A stretch of 64,000 bases of DNA from Dokdonella_A sp046347015. Its GTDB lineage: Bacteria > Pseudomonadota > Gammaproteobacteria > Xanthomonadales > Rhodanobacteraceae. A model generated the notes under the pieces. That model was given only the letters and a program-made list of their open reading frames with translations, had not been told where the DNA came from and did not search any database. Each line of letters opens with the position of its first letter. Position 1 is the stretch's first letter. This document shows, one piece after another, positions 1 through 8,205 of the stretch. The DNA lies in contig JAXMHA010000001.1 in NCBI GenBank assembly GCA_046347015.1, forward strand, positions 186,001-250,000, read 5' to 3'. The position numbers and the translations under genes were made by a program.

Positions 1-2016
1 CGGATCGAGCACGCGCTGACCAAGGACGAAATCCTCCAGCTCTACCTCAACAAGATCTTCCTCGGCCATCGCACGTACGGCGTCGCGGCCGCGGCCGAGT
101 ACTACTACGGCAAGACGCTCGACCAGCTCACGCTCCCCGAATGCGCGATGCTGGCCTCGCTGCCGAAGTTCCCGTCGACCGGCAACCCGGTCAGCAATCC
201 CGCGCGGGCCCTCGAACGGCGCAATTACGTGCTGGCGCGGATGCTCGACAACCGCTTCATCACCAGGGCCGTCTACGATCAGGCGCTGGCGACGCCCGAC
301 GATGCGTTCGCGCATGAACCCCCGGTGCAGGTCGATGCCCCGTACCTGGCCGAAATGGTCCGCGTCGAGGCGCAGGAGCGTCTCGGCAACAAGGCGCTGA
401 CCGACGGCTACGTCGTCCGCACGACGATCGACTCGCGACGGCAACAGGCCGCCAACGATGCGGTGCGCAGTGCCTTGATGGCCTACGACCATCGCCATGG
501 CTACCGCGGCCCGATCGCACACGTCACCCTGGTACCCGGCGCGTCCAAGGATGCGTGGGACCGCGCCCTCGCCCCTTACGATCCCGTCGGCGGTCTCGTG
601 CCGGGACTGGTTACCAGAGCCGATCACGACTCCGCCCTCGTGTATCTCGTCGACGGCCAGGCCGTGCCGCTCGACATCGGCGCCGTGGCCTGGGCCCGCA
701 AATACATCGACGAGGACCGCCGCGGCCCGGCTCCGAAGTCCGTCGACGATGTCCTGAAAGCCGGTGACATCGTGCGGCTCGGGCGTGATGCGGAAGGCCA
801 TTGGACGCTGGGTCAGGTGCCGAAGGCGGAAGGCGCACTCGTGGCACTCGATCCGCAGGACGGTGCGGTCGAGGCCATGGTCGGCGGATTCAGCTTCCTG
901 CGCAGCAAGTTCAACCGCGTCCTGCAGGCCACGCGGGGGCCCGGCTCCAGCTTCAAGCCATTCCTGTACGCCGCCGCGTTCGACCACGGCTATACCGCGG
1001 CATCGATCATCAACGACGCGCCGATCGTGTTTCCCGACCCGTCCAAACCCAACGGGCTGTGGACTCCGAAGAACGACGACGACACGTTCCAGGGGCCGAT
1101 GCGCCTGCGCGAGGCTCTGGTCAAGTCGGTGAACCTGGTCTCGGTGCGGCTGCTCGACGCCATCGGCATCAGTTACGCCCGTGAATACATCACGCGGTTC
1201 GGCTTCGGCCTCGACCAGATCCCGGACAACCTGTCGATGGCGCTCGGCACCGCGGCCGTCACGCCGATGCAGATGGCGCGCGCGTATGCCGTGTTCGCCA
1301 ACGGCGGCTTCCTCGTCGACCCGCATGTCGTCCGCGAGATCGACGATCGCAACGGGAACGTCGTCTACCGCGCAGACCCTGCAGTCGCCTGCCCGACCTG
1401 TCCGGATACCGCAGCGGTGACGATGCCGGCACCGGCCAGCCCGGCACCTGCCACCGGTTCCCCAATCATCGTCGCCAGCGCGACGGCCGCACCGTCGCCG
1501 GATCCGGCAACGGTCGCCCGTCACGCGCCGCGCGTGCTCGACGCGCGCACCGCCTACCTCATCACTTCGATGATGCGCGACGTCATCCGGCGTGGCACCG
1601 GTCGCGGGGCCATGGTTCTGAAGCGCGACGACCTCGCCGGCAAGACCGGGACGACCAACGACCATCGCGACGCCTGGTTTTCCGGCTTCGACGCCAAGCT
1701 GGTCGCGACCGCCTGGGTCGGCTTCGACGACTTCAGCTCACTCGGACGCGGCGAATTCGGCGCCAAGGCCGCGTTGCCGATGTGGATCGATTTCATGCGC
1801 AGCGCGCTCGACGGCGTCCCCGAGCAGGCGTTCGACATGCCGCCCGGGATTTCACGCGCACGCATCGATGCCCAGACCGGCCTGCTGGCACCGGCGTCGG
1901 ATCCCAACGCGATCCTCGAGGTGTTCAAGACCGAGGATATCCCGCGACTCGAGGCCCAGACCGCCCAGCAAGGGGCACAGGGCGTCGACCAGACCAAGGC
2001 CTACGATGTCTTCTAG
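1..2016 (+). CDS. mrcA: Penicillin-binding protein 1A, 5' end outside window
   Basis: Bifunctional class A PBP that polymerises glycan strands and cross-links peptides in the periplasm. The reading frame is already open at base 1; the first visible residues (around LTKDEILQLYLNKIFLG) are the end of the GT51 glycosyltransferase domain. The transpeptidase domain shows the three penicilloyl-transferase motifs in order: SSFK (946-957, catalytic Ser), SVN (1126-1134) and KTG (1641-1649). About 671 residues are visible. A low-complexity Ala/Pro/Thr insert lies between the SxN and KTG motifs, around 1420-1510. The stop overlaps the start of the next gene by 11 bp, so the two are probably co-transcribed. 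Family assignment is firm; the 1A name follows from domain order and similarity. Confidence 0.95.
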   Translation, partial: RIEHALTKDEILQLYLNKIFLGHRTYGVAAAAEYYYGKTLDQLTLPECAMLASLPKFPSTGNPVSNPARALERRNYVLARMLDNRFITRAVYDQALATPDDAFAHEPPVQVDAPYLAEMVRVEAQERLGNKALTDGYVVRTTIDSRRQQAANDAVRSALMAYDHRHGYRGPIAHVTLVPGASKDAWDRALAPYDPVGGLVPGLVTRADHDSALVYLVDGQAVPLDIGAVAWARKYIDEDRRGPAPKSVDDVLKAGDIVRLGRDAEGHWTLGQVPKAEGALVALDPQDGAVEAMVGGFSFLRSKFNRVLQATRGPGSSFKPFLYAAAFDHGYTAASIINDAPIVFPDPSKPNGLWTPKNDDDTFQGPMRLREALVKSVNLVSVRLLDAIGISYAREYITRFGFGLDQIPDNLSMALGTAAVTPMQMARAYAVFANGGFLVDPHVVREIDDRNGNVVYRADPAVACPTCPDTAAVTMPAPASPAPATGSPIIVASATAAPSPDPATVARHAPRVLDARTAYLITSMMRDVIRRGTGRGAMVLKRDDLAGKTGTTNDHRDAWFSGFDAKLVATAWVGFDDFSSLGRGEFGAKAALPMWIDFMRSALDGVPEQAFDMPPGISRARIDAQTGLLAPASDPNAILEVFKTEDIPRLEAQTAQQGAQGVDQTKAYDVF

Positions 2017-2656
2017 CGGCACGCGCGGGCGCGGTCGCACCCGGTCGCTGCAACGGAACATCGCCATCGAGGCCGCCCGGCTGATCAGCGAAGACGGCGT
2101 GCGCGACTATCGCCGCGCCGCGCGCAAGGCGTCGGCCCGGCTCGGCATCATGGACGAACGGGCATTGCCGACGGCACGTGACATCGACGACGCGTTGCGC
2201 GAGCACCAGCGGTTGTTCGCGGGTTCGGCCCGGCTCGTCACGGTGCGCCGGCTGCGGGAATCGGCCCTCGCGGGCATGCGGGCACTGGAACGCTTCCACC
2301 CGCGACTGGTCGGCGCCGTGCTCGACGGCACCGCGGACGAACACTCGCGGGTGTGCCTGCTCCTGCACGCCGATGATCCGCAGGAAGTCGCGTGGTTCCT
2401 CGACGAACGGCGGATTCCGTACGTGCAATCCACCCGCAAGGTACAACTCGACCACCAGCGCACCCGCAACTTCCCGGTATTGGGCTTCATCGCCGACGAC
2501 GCGCCGTTCGACCTCACCGTGTTGCCGGCGGCCAGCCTGCGCCAGGCGCCCCTCGATCGCCATGAAGGGAAACCGCGTCCGCGGGCGTCGGCGCGCGAAC
2601 TCGCGATGCTGCTGGAAGAAGACCCCACCGGTGGCGCCGATCGCTCCGGACGCTGA
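2006..2656 (+). CDS. Conserved proteobacterial protein of unknown function
   Basis: A 216-residue soluble protein with no signal peptide or membrane segment. The start chosen is the ATG at 2006, which overlaps the end of the PBP gene; the open frame continues further upstream but is buried inside mrcA. The N-terminus is Ser/Arg/Gly rich, followed by an alpha-helical stretch (RNIAIEAARLISEDGVRDY) and a C-terminal half with the segment GAVLDGTADEHSRVCLLL. I recall similar proteins in gammaproteobacteria, some loosely described as nucleotidyltransferase-like, but I see no catalytic motif that settles it. It converges on gltA with a 47-bp gap. Function unknown. Confidence 0.8.
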   Translation: MSSSGTRGRGRTRSLQRNIAIEAARLISEDGVRDYRRAARKASARLGIMDERALPTARDIDDALREHQRLFAGSARLVTVRRLRESALAGMRALERFHPRLVGAVLDGTADEHSRVCLLLHADDPQEVAWFLDERRIPYVQSTRKVQLDHQRTRNFPVLGFIADDAPFDLTVLPAASLRQAPLDRHEGKPRPRASARELAMLLEEDPTGGADRSGR

Positions 2657-2703
2657 AGCCCGACCGACGGGCGCAGACGGGCTGCGCGAATGCCGGGCAA
2701 TCC

Positions 2704-3999
2704 TCAGCGCTTGGTCATCGGCACGTAGTCGCGCAACGTCGCGCCGATGTAGACCTGACGCGGCCGCCCGATCTTGGTTTCCGGGTCTTCGTGCTGCTCG
2801 AGCCACTGCGCGACCCAGCCTGCGGTGCGGGCGATCGCGAACATGACCGTGAACATCTCGGTCGGAACCCGGAGCGCCTTGTAGATCAGGCCGGAATAGA
2901 AGTCGACGTTCGGATACAGCTTGCGTTCGACGAAGTACGAATCCTTCAGCGCCGCCTGTTCGAGTTCGAGCGCAATGTCGAGCATCGGGTCATCGACGTG
3001 CAGGTCGGTAAGGACCTTGTGGCACATGTCGCGGATGATCGTCGCGCGCGGATCGAAGTTCTTGTAGACGCGGTGGCCGAAGCCCATCAGCCGGAAGCCG
3101 GAATTCTTGTCCTTCGCCTTCTCGACCGCCTTGCCGACGTTCTTCGCATCGCCGATCTCGGCCAGCATCTTCAGCACGGCCTCGTTCGCGCCGCCGTGCG
3201 CGGGCCCCCACAGCGCCGCGATGCCGGCCGCGACGCAGGCATACGGATTGGCGCCGGTCGAGCCGACCAGCCGCACCGTCGACGTACTGGCATTCTGCTC
3301 ATGGTCGGCGTGCAGGATGAACAACAGGTCGAGCGCACGCGAAGCGACCGGGTTGAGGTTCAACGGCTCGCTCGGCACTTCGAACATCATGTGCAGGAAG
3401 CGGGTGACGTAGTCGAGGTTGTTGCGCGGGTAGCGCACCGGCCAACCGATCGAATAGCGGTAAGCGGCGGCGGCGAAAGTCGGCATCTTCGCGATCAGCC
3501 GGATGGCCGCCAGCTTGCGCTGCGCCGGGTCGTGGATGTCGAGCGTGTCATGGTAGAAGGCGGAGAGCGACGCGATCGACGCGCACAGGATCGCCATCGG
3601 GTGCGCGTCGTGGTGGAATCCGTGCAGGAAGTTCTTCAGGGACTCGTGCATCATCGTGTGATGCGTCACCTGGTCCTCGAACGCCTTGAAATCCTGACGT
3701 CCGGGCAGTTCGCCGTTGATCAGCAGGTAGGCGACCTCGAGGAAACTCGACTTCCGCGCGAGTTGCTCGATTGGAAAGCCGCGATACAGCAGCACGCCCT
3801 TCTCGCCATCGATGAAGGTGACGCGGCTGCGCACCGCCGCGGTGGACATGAATCCCGGGTCGTACGTGAAGCAGCCGGTGTCCCGGTGCAGTTTCGCGAC
3901 ATCGAGGGCCGGGTCACCCATCGTGCCCGAGATGATCGGAAGTTCGGCGGCCCTGCCGCCGGGCGTGTCAACGACCCGGGCATTCGCCATTTCGGTCAT
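2704..3999 (-). CDS. gltA: Citrate synthase, type II
   Basis: Condenses oxaloacetate and acetyl-CoA to citrate, the entry step of the TCA cycle, in the cytoplasm. The 431-residue length is typical of the hexameric Gram-negative enzyme. The catalytic segment GFGHRVYKNFDPRA (His of GHR), the upstream HADHEQNAS segment and the C-terminal Asp region ALELEQAALKD are present. The start at 3999 has a GAGGT ribosome binding site about 6 bases upstream. It stands alone on the minus strand, with 209 bp to the L31 gene upstream. Isocitrate dehydrogenase lies about 52 kb away in this window, so the TCA genes are dispersed. Confidence 0.97.
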   Translation of the reverse strand: MTEMANARVVDTPGGRAAELPIISGTMGDPALDVAKLHRDTGCFTYDPGFMSTAAVRSRVTFIDGEKGVLLYRGFPIEQLARKSSFLEVAYLLINGELPGRQDFKAFEDQVTHHTMMHESLKNFLHGFHHDAHPMAILCASIASLSAFYHDTLDIHDPAQRKLAAIRLIAKMPTFAAAAYRYSIGWPVRYPRNNLDYVTRFLHMMFEVPSEPLNLNPVASRALDLLFILHADHEQNASTSTVRLVGSTGANPYACVAAGIAALWGPAHGGANEAVLKMLAEIGDAKNVGKAVEKAKDKNSGFRLMGFGHRVYKNFDPRATIIRDMCHKVLTDLHVDDPMLDIALELEQAALKDSYFVERKLYPNVDFYSGLIYKALRVPTEMFTVMFAIARTAGWVAQWLEQHEDPETKIGRPRQVYIGATLRDYVPMTKR

Positions 4000-4070
4000 G
4001 TCGATACCTCGCTATGGTTGGCGATCCGGCACGCGAAGGGCGGTCGATCGGAAGCAATCGCGGAAGCCGA

Positions 4071-4089
4071 CGCGCCGCGACGCGGCGCG
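4071..4089. other. GC-rich hairpin between gltA and rpmE2
   Basis: Perfect 8-bp inverted repeat (CGCGCCGC and GCGGCGCG) around a GAC loop. It lies downstream of the L31 gene and upstream of gltA on the minus strand. No T-run follows, so it may act as an mRNA 3'-end stabiliser or Rho-associated stop rather than an intrinsic terminator. Confidence 0.35.
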
Positions 4090-4208
4090 CGACGGCTCAT
4101 TATCGCATGTCAATGCACCTGGAACCGGCGGTCAACGCCGATTGCCGAACGCGCGCGCCGCGTCTGGCTGGCGACAGCAGCGGAGCCGGGAGCGCGCCGC
4201 GCCGCCGG

Positions 4209-4451
4209 TTACTTCGTGTAGCGGCGACGGAACTTGTCGACGCGGCCGCCCGAATCGACGATCTTCTGCTTGCCGGTGTAGAAAGGATGGGACGCCGAGG
4301 AAATCTCCACCTTGATCAGCGGGTATTCCTTGCCGTCCTCCCACTTCACGGTGTCCTTGGACGTCATCGTCGAACGCGTCAGGAAAGCGAAATCACTGCT
4401 GCTGTCCTGGAACACGACCGGTCGATATTTCGGGTGGATGTCGGGCTTCAT
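4209..4451 (-). CDS. rpmE2: 50S ribosomal protein L31 type B (zinc-independent)
   Basis: An 80-residue L31 protein of the large subunit. It has the B-type opening MKPDIHPKYRPVVFQD and lacks the CxxC zinc ligands of type A L31, so it should not need zinc. The start at ATG 4451 matches the family N-terminus; the open frame upstream of it is not L31-like. In many bacteria the cysteine-free paralogue is induced by zinc starvation through Zur, but no zinc-type paralogue is visible here and I could not identify a Zur box. A good sigma70-like promoter sits just upstream (4494-4523). Confidence 0.95.
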   Translation of the reverse strand: MKPDIHPKYRPVVFQDSSSDFAFLTRSTMTSKDTVKWEDGKEYPLIKVEISSASHPFYTGKQKIVDSGGRVDKFRRRYTK

Positions 4452-4493
4452 CGCGGGCTCCGCGCGGTGGCGGCTCTGAACACGTAGCCGCTT

Positions 4494-4523
4494 AGTATAG
4501 GTGGTCCGCGGCAATCGCGGCAA
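4494..4523 (-). promoter_or_regulatory. Predicted sigma70 promoter of rpmE2
   Basis: Read on the minus strand: -35 TTGCCG (4518-4523), an 18-bp spacer, and -10 TATACT (4494-4499). It lies about 43 bp upstream of the L31 start and is one of the best promoter matches in the window. Predicted from sequence only. Confidence 0.5.
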
Positions 4524-4541
4524 CCGCATGGGCCGGTACCC

Positions 4542-5489
4542 TCAGGTCGTGGCCCCCAGCGCCACCGCAACGAGTTCCCGGAAGCGGCGCTGGTCGACCT
4601 CCTGCACGAGGCGCGCATTGGCCGGCCGGCCGAGCCGTCCTTCCCAGTCCACCACGGTCATGCCACGCGTCAGGCGGCCGTCGAGTTCGACTTGCACGAA
4701 CCGTCGCTCGGTGCGGGTGACGATCCCGGGTTCGATCGCGACCGCCATCGCCAACGCGTCGGCGACGATCGTTCCGCGCCGCCCGCGTTCGGCATTCCAC
4801 CGGCGCTCACCCGAGCAAATGCGGGCGTAGAACCGCGCGCGGGCATCGTCACCGGCGAGCCAGCGCGTGAACCCGGCGTCGTCGAACGCGTGCCGCATGC
4901 ACAACTCCCAATCCACGAGATCGAACTCCGGGAACGCTTCGAATACGACGTGCGCGGCTTCCGGATCGAACCCGATGTTGAACTCCGCCGGCGTCACCTT
5001 GAGGTTGCCGTGACCGTTCACCGCCCCACCCATGATCACCAGCCGCGCGATCCGCGAGGGCAGGTCCGGGTCGAGGCGCAGCGCCAGCGCAAGGTTCGTC
5101 AGCGGGGCGAGCGCAACCAGCGTGAAAGCGCCGGCATGCGCACGCGCCAGCCGGACCAGCGCGGTGGCTGCCGGCTCCGACCGCGGTTGCGTCGCCGGAT
5201 CCGGCATGCCGACATCGCCGAAGCCATCCGCGCCGTGGACGTGCACCGCATCTTCCGCCGGCGCGCGCACGAGCGGCGCGGCCACGCCCGGGAAAACCGG
5301 AGTCGAGGCCCCCAGCAAGTCGACCAGGCTGCACGCATTGCGGAGCGTGTGGACGAGTCCGGTATTGCCGGCGGCAATCGACAGGCCGAGTACCTCTCCG
5401 TGCGCGTGCGCCATCAGGATCGCGAGCGCATCGTCCACGCCGGGATCGGTATCGACAAGCAGCAGCGGGCGTTGTGGGTTTTGGCTCAT
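4542..5489 (-). CDS. Inosine-uridine preferring nucleoside hydrolase
   Basis: Hydrolyses the N-glycosidic bond of ribonucleosides to free base and ribose, as part of purine/pyrimidine salvage in the cytoplasm. The 315-residue protein has the family signature VDTDPGVDDALAIL near the N-terminus (the calcium-binding Asp cluster) and the later segments GGAVNGHGN and TPAEFNIGFDPEAA. The ATG at 5489 was chosen because a strong GGAAGGAG site lies 5 bases upstream; in-frame ATGs further upstream overlap or precede this site. Substrate preference cannot be read from the sequence, and a pyrimidine-specific enzyme (RihA/RihB-like) is possible. It follows recG on the same strand with about 105 bp between them. 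Confidence 0.92.
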   Translation of the reverse strand: MSQNPQRPLLLVDTDPGVDDALAILMAHAHGEVLGLSIAAGNTGLVHTLRNACSLVDLLGASTPVFPGVAAPLVRAPAEDAVHVHGADGFGDVGMPDPATQPRSEPAATALVRLARAHAGAFTLVALAPLTNLALALRLDPDLPSRIARLVIMGGAVNGHGNLKVTPAEFNIGFDPEAAHVVFEAFPEFDLVDWELCMRHAFDDAGFTRWLAGDDARARFYARICSGERRWNAERGRRGTIVADALAMAVAIEPGIVTRTERRFVQVELDGRLTRGMTVVDWEGRLGRPANARLVQEVDQRRFRELVAVALGATT

Positions 5490-5594
5490 CGGTCTCCTTC
5501 CCATTCGATGATGGTGCGACCCGGCGCCAACCGGTTCACGGATCGTGGCGTGCCCGGACAACCTCCGATCCGTCCAGTGCTTCGGCTCTTCGCA

Positions 5595-7697
5595 TCATGC
5601 CCCCGCGTAGCGTTCGGCACTGCCGATCCAGCGCCCGGTCAGGCGCAGCACGAGACGTGGATTCTGGCGCATCATCTCCCCTCCGACTTCCTGCACGGCG
5701 GGCAACAACGCCGCATCGCGGGAGAGGTCGGCAATCCTGAACCCCACCTCGCCGGTCTGGCGCGTGCCGAGGACTTCGCCGGGTCCGCGCAGTTCAAGGT
5801 CCTTCTCGGCGATCCTGAAGCCGTCGTTGGTCGCACGCAGGACATCGAGCCGCTGTCGCGCCATTGCCGAGAGCGGAGTCTCGTACAACAGGACGCAGCT
5901 CGATTCGATCCGCCCGCGGCCGACCCGGCCGCGCAACTGGTGCAACTGCGCCAATCCCAGGCGTTCGGCGTTCTCGATCACCATCAGACTCGCGTTCGGG
6001 ACATCCACGCCGACCTCGATCACCGTCGTCGCCACCAGCAGGCCAACCTTGCCGGCCGCAAAGGCATCCATCACCGCCTGCTTCTGCGCGGGACGCAGTC
6101 GACCGTGCACCAGCCCGATCTCGAGCATCGGGAGCGCCGCGCGCAGTTCGGCGTACACGGCTTCGGCGGCCTGCGCCTGCAGGAGGTCGGACTCTTCGAT
6201 GATCGTGCAGACCCAGTACGCTTGCCGCCCCCCCGCGCAGGCCGCGCGAATGCGCTCGATGACTTCGCCGCGACGCGTGGCCGCGATGGCCACGGTCGTC
6301 ACCGGCGTGCGGCCGGGCGGCAACTCGTCGATCACGGAGACATCGAGATCCGCGTACGCCGTCATCGCGAGCGTGCGCGGGATCGGCGTTGCGGTCAGCA
6401 CCAGCTGGTGCGGAACCGTTGCACCCGAGCGGCCCTTGTCGCGCAAGGCCAGCCGCTGGTGGACGCCGAAGCGGTGCTGTTCGTCGATCACGACGAGCGC
6501 GAGATCACGGAATGCCACGCCTTCCTGCATCAACGCGTGCGTACCGACGATGATCGCCGCGGAACCGGCGATGCGCGCCAGCGCCGCCGCACGGGCGCGG
6601 CCCTTGAGCTTGCCGGCGAGCCAGACAACCTCGACACCGAGCGGCTCCATCCACGCGCGGAAGTTCCGGTAGTGCTGCTCGGCGAGCAGTTCCGTCGGCG
6701 CCATCAACGCCGCCTGGAAGCCCGACTCCACCGCCGCGAGCGCGGCGAGCGCGGCGACCACGGTCTTGCCCGAGCCAACGTCCCCCTGCACCAGACGCAA
6801 CATCGGCACTGGCCGCGCCAGGTCCTTCGAGACTTCGGCCGCAACTCGCGCCTGCGCCCGTGTCAGCGCAAACGGCAACGATTCGAGCAGGCGCTTGCGC
6901 AACGTGCCATCACCCCGCAGCGCCGGCGCCGCGTGCCGGCGTACGCGTGCACGGAGGCTCTTCAAGCTGAGGTGCCGGGCCAGCAGCTCCTCGAATGCGA
7001 GCCGCTGTTGCGACGGGTGCGCGCCGAGCGCGAGCTTTCCGATATCGGCATGTGGCGGCGGGCGATGCACGTCCAGGAGTGCCTCGCGCAACGAGGACAG
7101 GCCGTGCTTGCGTCGCAGCTCCGCGGGAATCAACTCGAGCGCGTCGTCCTCCGGCAGCCGTTCCAGCGCGCGTCCAATCAGGCCCGCGAGGCGCGCCTGG
7201 CCCAGCCCCTCGGTCGCGGGATATACCGGCGACAGGCGATCCTCCACGCCGACCGCAACGCCGGCGGCGAGACGCCGGTACTGCGGATGCACCATCTCGA
7301 GGCCTTGCGTGCCGTGCCGCACTTCCCCGAAGCAGCGCAGTCGCGTGCCCACCGCCAACTGGTTTGCCTGCGCGTTGTTGAAGTGGAAAAAGCGCAGCAG
7401 CAGCGTCCCCCGCGAGTCATCGCCCAGCGCGACGCGCAACTGCGGCCGATAACGGAATGAACGTTCGACCGCCTCGACGTACCCCTCCACCAGCGCGGCT
7501 TCACCGGCATGCAATTCGCGGATCGGCGTGATCCGGGTGCGATCCTCGTAGCGCAGCGGCAGGTGGAACCACAGGTCCTGCAAGGTGCGAAGGCCGAGGC
7601 GTTCGAGCGTGCCGGCAAGCCCCGGGCCGACACCCGGCAACGTCGTCACCGGCGCCGATGCGACGTCCGACGGCGGCAGGGACTTCGGCTGTGGCAT
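5595..7697 (-). CDS. recG: ATP-dependent DNA helicase RecG
   Basis: Branch-migrating helicase that remodels stalled forks and Holliday junctions. At 700 residues it matches the family. An N-terminal HhH-like region (TLPGVGPGLAGTLERLGLRT) leads into the wedge/OB domain; the SF2 motor has Walker A GDVGSGKT and the RecG-type motif II DEQHRFGVHQR. The C-terminal helicase domain includes TTVIEVGVDVPNAS and QLRGRVGRG. It is the last gene of the rpoZ-spoT-ridA-recG run, an order typical of Xanthomonadales; the gap to ridA is 99 bp. Confidence 0.97.
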   Translation of the reverse strand: MPQPKSLPPSDVASAPVTTLPGVGPGLAGTLERLGLRTLQDLWFHLPLRYEDRTRITPIRELHAGEAALVEGYVEAVERSFRYRPQLRVALGDDSRGTLLLRFFHFNNAQANQLAVGTRLRCFGEVRHGTQGLEMVHPQYRRLAAGVAVGVEDRLSPVYPATEGLGQARLAGLIGRALERLPEDDALELIPAELRRKHGLSSLREALLDVHRPPPHADIGKLALGAHPSQQRLAFEELLARHLSLKSLRARVRRHAAPALRGDGTLRKRLLESLPFALTRAQARVAAEVSKDLARPVPMLRLVQGDVGSGKTVVAALAALAAVESGFQAALMAPTELLAEQHYRNFRAWMEPLGVEVVWLAGKLKGRARAAALARIAGSAAIIVGTHALMQEGVAFRDLALVVIDEQHRFGVHQRLALRDKGRSGATVPHQLVLTATPIPRTLAMTAYADLDVSVIDELPPGRTPVTTVAIAATRRGEVIERIRAACAGGRQAYWVCTIIEESDLLQAQAAEAVYAELRAALPMLEIGLVHGRLRPAQKQAVMDAFAAGKVGLLVATTVIEVGVDVPNASLMVIENAERLGLAQLHQLRGRVGRGRIESSCVLLYETPLSAMARQRLDVLRATNDGFRIAEKDLELRGPGEVLGTRQTGEVGFRIADLSRDAALLPAVQEVGGEMMRQNPRLVLRLTGRWIGSAERYAGA

Positions 7698-7796
7698 CCC
7701 GCAAGCCTAGCGGAGCCGGCGCACCGTGGTCACGCGCCTGCCGCCGTGGGCAGAACTGAAACCGGGGCGCGGCTCCCGCGCCGGTGGCGCCCGAAC

Positions 7797-8180
7797 TCAG
7801 GAGACGATGGCAATGACGTCGATCTCGACCGCGGCGCCCCGCGGCAATGCCGCGACGCCGATGGTCGACCGCGCCGGATACGGCTCGCGGAAATGGCTTT
7901 TCATCACGTCGTTGACCGCCGCGAAGTTGCCGAGGTCGGTCATGTAGATCGCCACCCGCACCACGTCATCGAACGACGCGCCGGCGGCCGCGAGCACTGC
8001 CCGCAGGTTCTCGAAGACGCGCGATGCCTGCTCGACGATCCCGCCCGGCACGATCTCGCCGGTGGCGGGGTCGAGCGGGATCTGCCCCGAGAGGTACAAC
8101 GTGTTGCCGGAGCGGACGGCCTGCGAATACGGGCCGATCGCGGCGGGCGCACGGTCGGTGCGAACGGGGATTCTGGACAT
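7797..8180 (-). CDS. ridA: RidA-family enamine/imine deaminase
   Basis: Hydrolyses reactive 2-aminoacrylate and related imines released by PLP enzymes, protecting those enzymes from damage. The 127-residue length is standard. Family features visible are AIGPYSQAVRSG, LYLSGQIPLDP, the Arg of VVRVAIYMTDL and the C-terminal RSTIGVAALPRGAAVEIDVIAI. It lies 25 bp downstream of spoT on the same strand, as in related genomes, so co-transcription is likely. Confidence 0.95.
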   Translation of the reverse strand: MSRIPVRTDRAPAAIGPYSQAVRSGNTLYLSGQIPLDPATGEIVPGGIVEQASRVFENLRAVLAAAGASFDDVVRVAIYMTDLGNFAAVNDVMKSHFREPYPARSTIGVAALPRGAAVEIDVIAIVS

Positions 8181-8205
8181 CGGGGGCTCCGTCGGGAAAG
8201 GACGC

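Noticed and set aside
4692..7460. 922-codon open frame on the plus strand
   Set aside because: Antisense to the nucleoside hydrolase and recG; high-GC shadow frame with Arg/His-rich text and no family features.
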